This document shows, piece by piece, positions 1 through 4,184 of a DNA stretch of 8,348 nucleotides. The notes beneath the pieces were generated by a model. The model worked only from the letters and a program-made list of their open reading frames with translations, did not search any database and was not told the DNA's origin. The stretch is from Bacteroidota bacterium (GTDB taxonomy: Bacteria; Bacteroidota; Bacteroidia; Bacteroidales; Prolixibacteraceae): contig JAUYEQ010000054.1 of assembly GCA_030691295.1 (NCBI GenBank), positions 1 to 8,348 of the forward strand, read 5' to 3'. The translations under genes and the position numbers were made by a program. How positions within the stretch are numbered: position 1 is the first letter of the stretch; every line of letters begins with the position of its first letter.

Positions 1-127
1 TGGGAAGGCCATGGTATTAATTAATGGCAATTGGATTCAAATCGATAAATCCGGCATTGTAATTAGTGAAATAAGTCTCAGTGAAGATTTAACAGAGATT
101 AATAAAGAAGGCATTCTTGACAAATAA
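1..127 (+). CDS. C-terminal end of a WG-repeat protein (5' part outside window)
   Basis: An open frame enters from the left edge (first full codon at base 2) and stops at TAA 125-127, giving 41 residues. It begins GKAMVLINGNWIQIDKSGIVI, which has the shape of a degenerate WG/KWG repeat: a Gly-Lys-Ala strand, then N-W followed by a hydrophobic residue and 'DKSG'. About 20 non-repeat residues rich in Glu and Ser follow. WG repeats are short beta-rich units of about 34 residues, frequent in Bacteroidota, with no general biochemical function assigned. The frame is the same as that of the 81-residue gene 15 bases downstream, so the two are probably co-transcribed. Only the tail is visible, so total length, any signal peptide and the number of repeats cannot be judged. 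The WG assignment rests on one imperfect repeat plus the WG gene nearby. Confidence 0.6.
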   Translation, partial: GKAMVLINGNWIQIDKSGIVISEISLSEDLTEINKEGILDK

Positions 128-142
128 TTTAATAGAAAAAAC

Positions 143-388
143 ATGAAGATTTTAAACGCGGAAGTCTATACTAATGAAAATGGTGAATCAAGTTGGACGA
201 TTAACCAGAATAATATTTTTGCTTTTTTCGACAAAGAATTGGCTAATGATGTGCAGAAAGCTTTTCTATCATTAGCAGAGGGAGATTTCGATGAGTATCA
301 AAATTGGAGAGTTGCAATATTAGCAAACGACCAATATAAAGGAAAAGATAAGGCATTATTTATAAAATTAGATGATCTCATAAAATAG
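143..388 (+). CDS. Small hypothetical protein, 81 aa
   Basis: I do not recognise this family. The product is an 81-residue, soluble-looking acidic protein with no signal peptide, membrane segment or cysteine. It starts MKILNAEVYTNENGESSW, resembling a beta-hairpin, and continues through a probable helix (about residues 30-45, DKELANDVQKAFLSLAEG) to a beta-like segment (WRVAILAN, about 55-62) and a Lys/Asp-rich end. ATG 143 is the only ATG between the preceding in-frame stop (125-127) and the body of the gene. It follows an A-rich leader (AGAAAAAAC), usual for Bacteroidota, where Shine-Dalgarno sites are often absent. It lies 15 bases after the end of one WG-repeat gene and 71 bases before the next, so it is probably part of the same operon. 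No function is proposed. Confidence 0.65.
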   Translation: MKILNAEVYTNENGESSWTINQNNIFAFFDKELANDVQKAFLSLAEGDFDEYQNWRVAILANDQYKGKDKALFIKLDDLIK

Positions 389-459
389 TCGATTGTCTGA
401 ATAAGTACAAGTATAATATTCTCACGTTAAAGACGTTGTTTTAATTTACAAAAAATCCT

Positions 460-1569
460 ATGTCTCCCGAACTTAACAACCTTCGCGACGAACTTGCCAA
501 ATTCAGTGGCCACGAAACCAGCCAACTTCGTGGAATCATTGCCGATATTATAAAAGACAAAAAAGTCCAAAAGCTGCTATTGTATTGCGTTCAAGAAGGC
601 ATACTACAAGAATTCCTCCAAAAAACGGAATTTGATCACTTTTTCATAATCACTTCCAAAAGAAAGCTAATTGAGGATTGTCTTGTAGATGAAATAAATG
701 CAGAAAAGGCAATTTCGTATTGTAAGTTTCTAACCGGTAAGCAAATATTAAAAGAAAGAATTAACAGTGCCAATGATCTTATCCCCTATAGAAAAGGGAA
801 TAAATGGGGATTCTCTGATAGAAACAAAAAGATACAAATTGATTGCATCTATGACCATGTTGAACCCTACAGCAAAGGGTTTGCAAAGGTTTTTATTATG
901 GGGAAAAGGGGTATTATTGATGATTCCTGCAATATAACAATTCCTGTCAATTACGATTCTATTAATCAATTCGACAACGGATTTGAAGTTGGACTAGAAA
1001 TTTCACTCGACAAACAGAACAAAAGAATTTGTGGTTTTTTTGATAATAATGGCAAACAAGTTGTTCCATTTGAATATTATTCGTTAATCTCTAGAGATGA
1101 CTTTTTTTTCGTTTCTATTCGATCCAATATAGATTTTTATGGTGAAGTGCAGAAGTATGGGCTTCTTGATAAATTTGGAAGAGAGCTTGTACCGTGCAAA
1201 TATGACTTTACTATTTATGAATATAAAGAAGGTTTTGCTAAAGTTGGTAAAAGAAACTTTGGTTATGGATTTATAGACAAATCCGGAAAGGAAGTTATTC
1301 AATGTAAATATCAAGAAGCAAGAGACTTTAAAGAAGGATTTGCAGTTGTTAAAAATAACAACAAATATGGTTTTATTAATAAATACGGTAACGAGGTTGT
1401 AACTTTACAATATGACGATGCATCTGATTTTCATGATGGTTTCGCTTCTGTGGCTTTAAACAGAAAATGGGGTATTATTAACAAGGAAGGTTTTGAAGTT
1501 GTAAGGTGTACTTTTGATGAAATTCTTTTTGTGAAAAATGGTTTGGCAGCAATAAAAAAAAATCTATAA
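460..1569 (+). CDS. WG-repeat protein, N-terminal portion (369 aa; frame broken at A9 run)
   Basis: Residues 1 to about 105 form a non-repeat, helix-rich N-terminal region with no signal peptide. After that the protein is an array of WG repeats. The motif (K-W/Y/R-G followed by a hydrophobic residue, then D/N-x-x-G and a strand ending CKY or similar) recurs near residues 115 (KWGF), 149 (KRGI), 191 (CGFF), 232 (KYGL), 268 (GYGF), 302 (KYGF) and 336 (KWGI), spaced 34-42 residues apart. Such arrays are thought to fold as repeated beta units; no catalytic residues are visible and the role is unknown. The frame stops at TAA 1567-1569 midway through a repeat (after GLAAIKK), directly after nine A (1554-1562). 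The array resumes in the +1 frame, so this is probably the first two thirds of one 560-residue protein. The stop could reflect a real mutation, slippage or a sequencing error. ATG 460 follows an A-rich leader. Confidence 0.8.
   Translation: MSPELNNLRDELAKFSGHETSQLRGIIADIIKDKKVQKLLLYCVQEGILQEFLQKTEFDHFFIITSKRKLIEDCLVDEINAEKAISYCKFLTGKQILKERINSANDLIPYRKGNKWGFSDRNKKIQIDCIYDHVEPYSKGFAKVFIMGKRGIIDDSCNITIPVNYDSINQFDNGFEVGLEISLDKQNKRICGFFDNNGKQVVPFEYYSLISRDDFFFVSIRSNIDFYGEVQKYGLLDKFGRELVPCKYDFTIYEYKEGFAKVGKRNFGYGFIDKSGKEVIQCKYQEARDFKEGFAVVKNNNKYGFINKYGNEVVTLQYDDASDFHDGFASVALNRKWGIINKEGFEVVRCTFDEILFVKNGLAAIKKNL
1554..1562 (+). other. Homopolymer A9 at the frame break in the WG-repeat gene
   Basis: Nine consecutive A residues lie in the codons ATA AAA AAA AAT, just before the TAA that ends the upstream WG frame. 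Removing one A joins the frames as ...AAIKK-IYNMIVSPGKW..., with no stop between them. The KW motif then falls 41 residues after the preceding WG motif, within the 34-42 spacing seen elsewhere in the array. Runs of this length are prone to polymerase slippage and to sequencing indels. The sequence alone cannot separate a sequencing error, a fixed frameshift, phase variation and transcriptional slippage. Confidence 0.7.
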
Positions 1570-1570
1570 T

Positions 1571-2143
1571 ATGATAGTATCCCCCGGAAAATGGTGCCTT
1601 ATGGATATGACAGGCAAACAAATTATTCAATTTAAATATACTGATTTTGGAAAATTTAAAGACGGTCTTGCAAGAGTAAGTATAAATTTTCCAACTGGAT
1701 TTATTAATGAGATCGGTATTGAAGTGATTCCATGTAAATATAGTGACGCAAAAGATTTTCATGATGGACTGGCAATAGTAAAATATAAGGATAAATATGG
1801 ATTTATCGATACAAATGGTAATGAGTTGACTCCATTTAAATATCAGAGTGTAAATAAGTTCTGTGAAGGTTTTGCAGTTGTACTTAATGAGAAATATGGG
1901 TTTATTAATAAAAGAGGTATAGAAATTATACCAACCAAGTATGATAAGGCTGAAGATTTTTGTGACGGGATGGCTGCTGTCGCCCTAAAATACAAATATG
2001 GTTTTGTCGATATGAACGGTGACGAAATAATTCCCTGCAAATATCAAAGAGTTTGGTCTTTTCGTGAAGGTCTATGTTACGTTAGTTTAAATGATAAAGG
2101 AGGATATATTGATAAAAATGGCACAGAATTTTGGGAGGATTAA
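1571..2143 (+). CDS. WG-repeat protein, C-terminal portion (190 aa; +1 frame continuation)
   Basis: This is an almost pure WG-repeat array. Motifs lie at residues 7 (KWCL, with Cys for the usual Gly), 41 (PTGF), 75, 108 and 142 (all KYGF) and 176 (KGGY), spaced 33-34 residues. Each unit carries a D/N-x-x-G turn and a strand such as EVIPCKY or EIIPTKY. The protein ends in EFWED. It has no N-terminal non-repeat domain and no signal peptide, and its first residues (MIVSPGKW) begin inside a repeat, as expected of the displaced C-terminal third of the preceding gene. ATG 1571 lies one base after the upstream stop (TAATATG), so coupled re-initiation as a separate chain is possible. The reading I favour is one 560-residue protein interrupted at the A9 run. 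Function unknown. Confidence 0.75.
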   Translation: MIVSPGKWCLMDMTGKQIIQFKYTDFGKFKDGLARVSINFPTGFINEIGIEVIPCKYSDAKDFHDGLAIVKYKDKYGFIDTNGNELTPFKYQSVNKFCEGFAVVLNEKYGFINKRGIEIIPTKYDKAEDFCDGMAAVALKYKYGFVDMNGDEIIPCKYQRVWSFREGLCYVSLNDKGGYIDKNGTEFWED

Positions 2144-2154
2144 AGAAATAGTAT

Positions 2155-2319
2155 ATGTCAACCAATAAACGAGTTATAGTCTGTCTTCTTGCCGGCTTTG
2201 CAGCAGGATTGGTAATGTTTCTGTTTGGGATGCGTCCAAGTGGTGTTGTAATTGGAATTGCTATCGGTTTCACTGCATTGATTACGAAAAAATTCAGGAA
2301 GGATAGAGAGACCGATTAA
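2155..2319 (+). CDS. Small two-helix membrane protein, 54 aa
   Basis: The 54-residue frame begins MSTNKRVIVC and ends KKFRKDRETD. It has two hydrophobic segments, about residues 7-25 (VIVCLLAGFAAGLVMFLFG) and 30-44 (GVVIGIAIGFTALIT), joined by a short MRPS loop. Basic residues follow the second helix, which predicts a small inner-membrane hairpin with both ends in the cytoplasm. The Gly/Ala-rich helices (LAGFAAG, GIAIG) look like a helix-packing pattern rather than chance translation. It begins 11 bases after the WG gene's stop on the same strand, so it is probably the last gene of that operon. I do not recognise the family. It could be a small accessory membrane protein for its neighbour, but no function can be read from the sequence. 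Confidence 0.6.
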   Translation: MSTNKRVIVCLLAGFAAGLVMFLFGMRPSGVVIGIAIGFTALITKKFRKDRETD

Positions 2320-2361
2320 AAATCCTGCTCCTCTGGATATGCATAAAAGCTGGCCGTGGCT

Positions 2362-2411
2362 GGTGCAGATTTGCAATCTGCACCTTTAAGTCAGGGATTT
2401 GCAATCCCGGA
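2362..2411. repeat. REP-like element: two tandem hairpins with shared core
   Basis: The first hairpin is perfect: GGTGCAGATT (2362-2371), loop TGC, AATCTGCACC (2375-2384). The second is GGGATT (2394-2399), loop TGC, AATCCC (2403-2408). It extends past one A.G mismatch by C-G and T-A pairs to 2391/2411. Both contain the identical 11-mer GATTTGCAATC, 28 bases apart. Two related short palindromes with a common core in an intergenic region is the usual form of REP/BIME sequences, which are mobilised in trans by RAYT (Y1-type) transposases. No transposase is present here, so the REP assignment is inference. The first hairpin is followed by CTTTAAG and might also weakly terminate transcription of the preceding operon. 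Confidence 0.55.
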
Positions 2412-2449
2412 TTACACTTCGAAATTACATATAACCATTCTCATAAAAT

Positions 2450-2527
2450 ATGAAAAACAAATCTCTACAAATCCGCAACAGCACAGCTGAGTTTCTGGTT
2501 TTCACCAAACAGGCAGGAGAACATTGA
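2450..2527 (+). pseudogene. Truncated 5' remnant of a rhuM-like gene
   Basis: An ATG at 2450 opens a 25-codon frame reading MKNKSL then QIRNSTAEFLVFTKQAGE and ends H-stop at 2525-2527. From memory, this closely resembles the conserved amino terminus of Bacteroidota RhuM-family proteins (IRNSTAEFL-I/V-FT...GE, normally followed by a sequence like QSIEVRYEDE and several hundred more residues). None of the three plus frames after 2521 continues that pattern, so similarity ends abruptly. This suggests a deletion or replacement that removed nearly the whole gene and left the start. The ATG has an A-rich leader (CATAAAATATG), so a 25-residue peptide might still be translated. RhuM proteins were first noted on a Salmonella pathogenicity island; their biochemical role is not settled. 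The call depends on recalled family similarity and needs a database search. Confidence 0.55.
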
Positions 2528-2570
2528 TTCGCATAACTGTATCAACTATGTAAAGATATTTTCAATTCAA

Positions 2571-2618
2571 TTGCACAAAAATACGAAGACTGTAAATATT
2601 CTTCGTATTTTTGTGCAA
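2571..2618 (+). promoter_or_regulatory. Perfect 19-bp inverted repeat: probable abiE operator and promoter
   Basis: TTGCACAAAAATACGAAGA (2571-2589) is repeated exactly in reverse complement at 2600-2618 around a 10-base A/T-rich spacer. The right arm contains TATTTTTG (2606-2613), a full match to the Bacteroidota -7 box TAnnTTTG. Transcription would then start near 2618-2622, leaving roughly a dozen bases before the abiEi ATG at 2632. I see no clear -33 element at the expected distance. AbiEi antitoxins of characterised AbiE systems repress their own operon by binding inverted repeats in its promoter, so an operator overlapping the promoter is the natural reading. By symmetry the left arm carries the same box on the minus strand. 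A hairpin terminator for upstream transcripts is the main alternative. Confidence 0.65.
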
Positions 2619-2631
2619 AACGACAAAGGTT

Positions 2632-3219
2632 ATGGAACAACAACTGTATGAGCTGTTTGTACAAAACAATGGGTATTTGGCTTCAAATCTCATCCGTGGA
2701 AACCGCTCGCTTTACTACCAGCTTAAAACGATGCTCGAATCAGGAAAGGTAGTACAAATAAAACGGGGTTTGTATCGTCATACCGATTATACGGAAGATG
2801 CCAACTGGGGTGAAGTGTGCCGGATAGTTCCGCAAGGGGTGCTATGTCTTTTTACGGCGTGGCAGTTTTACGGCCTCAGCACACATGTTTCATCATTCGT
2901 TCATTTGGCCATTCAGGTAAGGAAAAAACCAGTTTTGCCAGAATTTCCACCTGTGAAAATATATTATTGGAGTCACGATTTTTATGAAGTTGGGAAAGAA
3001 CAAACGACACATAATGAAGAGCAAATTTCGATATACGATTTGGAAAAATCGGTTTGCGATGCCATTCGTTACCGCAACAAAGTGGGTACAGAACTTAGCG
3101 CCGAAGTGCTGCGAAATTACCTGAAGCGGAAAGACCGGAATCTGGATAAACTGATGAAATATGCTGAAAATATGCGAATTGCAACTGTGCTGAATCAATA
3201 TCTAAGTGTAATGCTATGA
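2632..3219 (+). CDS. abiEi: AbiEi-type antitoxin / transcriptional autorepressor, 195 aa
   Basis: This is the antitoxin half of an AbiE (type IV) toxin-antitoxin pair. In studied members it does not bind the toxin but counteracts it and represses the operon through a winged-helix N-terminus. Residues 1-50 fit that domain: a helix (MEQQLYELFVQNNGYL), a recognition-helix-like RSLYYQLKTMLESG, and a basic wing (KVVQIKRGLYR, 39-49), as is typical of AbiEi. Later family-like segments are CLFTAWQFYGLST (72-84) and ISIYDLEKSVCDAIRYRNK (132-150), followed by a basic helical C-terminus. ATG 2632 is preferred over a possible in-frame TTG at 2611 because that TTG lies inside the operator palindrome and the protein aligns naturally from MEQQ. 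The stop overlaps the toxin start (ATGA, 3216-3219), indicating translational coupling. Length is normal for short AbiEi proteins. Confidence 0.85.
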   Translation: MEQQLYELFVQNNGYLASNLIRGNRSLYYQLKTMLESGKVVQIKRGLYRHTDYTEDANWGEVCRIVPQGVLCLFTAWQFYGLSTHVSSFVHLAIQVRKKPVLPEFPPVKIYYWSHDFYEVGKEQTTHNEEQISIYDLEKSVCDAIRYRNKVGTELSAEVLRNYLKRKDRNLDKLMKYAENMRIATVLNQYLSVML

Positions 3220-4067
3220 AGAATCGCGCAGCTTCCATCCGGGCCAGATTGCTCAATCTGGCAAAAAAAGAAGGGATAGATTTTCAATTGATCCTCATTC
3301 GATACCTGCACGAACGTTTAATTTACCGGATTTCGGTATCGGCTTATTCAGAAAAATTCATTTTGAAAGGAGGAGCGTTTATCTATGTTCTACAGGGTGT
3401 CAAATCGCGCCCAACCATTGATATTGATTTATTGGGAACACAAATATCGAATGATGTTGAAGAACTTTGTGATGCGTTTCGGCATATTTGTGAGGTTCAG
3501 TCAGAAGATGAAGTGAGGTTCAATGCCGAAAGTGTTGTAGGAGAATTGATATCCGAACAAGATAAGTACAATGGTGTGCGGCTTTTTATAGAAGCGGCCT
3601 TCGATACTGTTCGTCAACGCATTCAGATCGACATTGGTTTTGGAGATATTGTGATTCCAACCATTCAGGAATTGGAATATCCGGTATTGTTGGACGACAT
3701 GCGAATTCCTGTCATTCATGCCTATTCGAAAGAAACAGTGGTTGCCGAAAAGTTTCAGGCAATGATTGAACTGTCAGTTGCCAATAGCAGGATGAAGGAT
3801 TTCTACGATGTGTATAAGTTGCTATCTGACAATGAATTTGATAATGTCACCTTGGAAGCAGCAATTGTTGCGACTTTCAACAATCGCCAAACCATCTACA
3901 TGGAAAACCATGCGTTATTTTCTTCAGATTTCGCTGTCAATGTCCTTCGGAAAAGAAATTGGACCGCCTTTCTAAACAAAATAAATCGGGATAAGAGTCT
4001 TCCCTTTGAGGAAGTAATGAAAATTATAAAGGAAAAATTAGGTCAATATTGGGAGAAATTAAAATAA
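3216..4067 (+). CDS. abiEii: AbiEii-type nucleotidyltransferase toxin, 283 aa
   Basis: This is the toxin of the AbiE pair, a DNA-polymerase-beta-fold nucleotidyltransferase of the AbiEii/AbiGii family. Studied relatives arrest growth by transferring nucleotides to an acceptor (tRNA 3' ends for the mycobacterial MenT relatives) and some protect against phage. All four family motifs appear intact: motif I, KGG (51-53) followed by R65-P-T67-I-D69-I-D71-L, with the metal-binding Asp pair; motif II, RIQIDIGFGD (135-144); motif III, YSKETVVAEKFQAM (170-183), with the conserved Lys; and motif IV, RMKDFYDVYKL (192-202). The toxin is therefore probably active and dependent on its antitoxin. It overlaps abiEi by 4 bases and is expressed from the same operator-promoter. 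It ends 117 bases before the convergent GH115 gene. The acceptor RNA cannot be predicted from sequence. Confidence 0.88.
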   Translation: MKNRAASIRARLLNLAKKEGIDFQLILIRYLHERLIYRISVSAYSEKFILKGGAFIYVLQGVKSRPTIDIDLLGTQISNDVEELCDAFRHICEVQSEDEVRFNAESVVGELISEQDKYNGVRLFIEAAFDTVRQRIQIDIGFGDIVIPTIQELEYPVLLDDMRIPVIHAYSKETVVAEKFQAMIELSVANSRMKDFYDVYKLLSDNEFDNVTLEAAIVATFNNRQTIYMENHALFSSDFAVNVLRKRNWTAFLNKINRDKSLPFEEVMKIIKEKLGQYWEKLK

Positions 4068-4164
4068 GTCGCTGAAATTCTGCAAAAAAATGTATTTTAA
4101 TTCTATTTTGATATTGCATAACATTTTGAATAATTGTTTCCGGTTTTGATTTTTTGAAAGAAAT

Positions 4165-4183
4165 CATCCAGATTTTCTGGATG
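4165..4183. terminator. Candidate bidirectional hairpin between abiEii and the GH115 gene
   Basis: CATCCAG (4165-4171), loop ATTTT, CTGGATG (4177-4183) forms a perfect 7-base stem between two convergent genes, one base beyond the GH115 stop. Flanking T-rich sequence is modest in both directions (ACTATTTATT rightward; ATTTCTTTC leftward), so termination would be weak. The rest of 4068-4164 is AT-rich with no recognisable gene or repeat. Confidence 0.4.
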
Positions 4184-4184
4184 A

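Noticed and set aside
748..1314. Minus-strand open frames opposite the WG-repeat gene
   Set aside because: They mirror the repeat array (recurring KP-Y/F patterns) and have no independent domain features.
460..2143. Repeated blocks as a possible CRISPR or tandem-repeat locus
   Set aside because: The periodicity is about 102 bases (34 codons), with codon-level drift and a coding frame, so it is a protein repeat array and not a CRISPR.
2468..2484. AAATCCGCAACAGC as a third REP-like motif
   Set aside because: It resembles palindrome arms seen in such elements but has no partner arm here, and it encodes the QIRNS part of the rhuM-like remnant.
2611..2631. Upstream TTG start extending abiEi by seven codons
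   Set aside because: The TTG lies within the right arm of the operator palindrome, overlapping the probable -7 box. ATG 2632 gives a normal AbiEi N-terminus.
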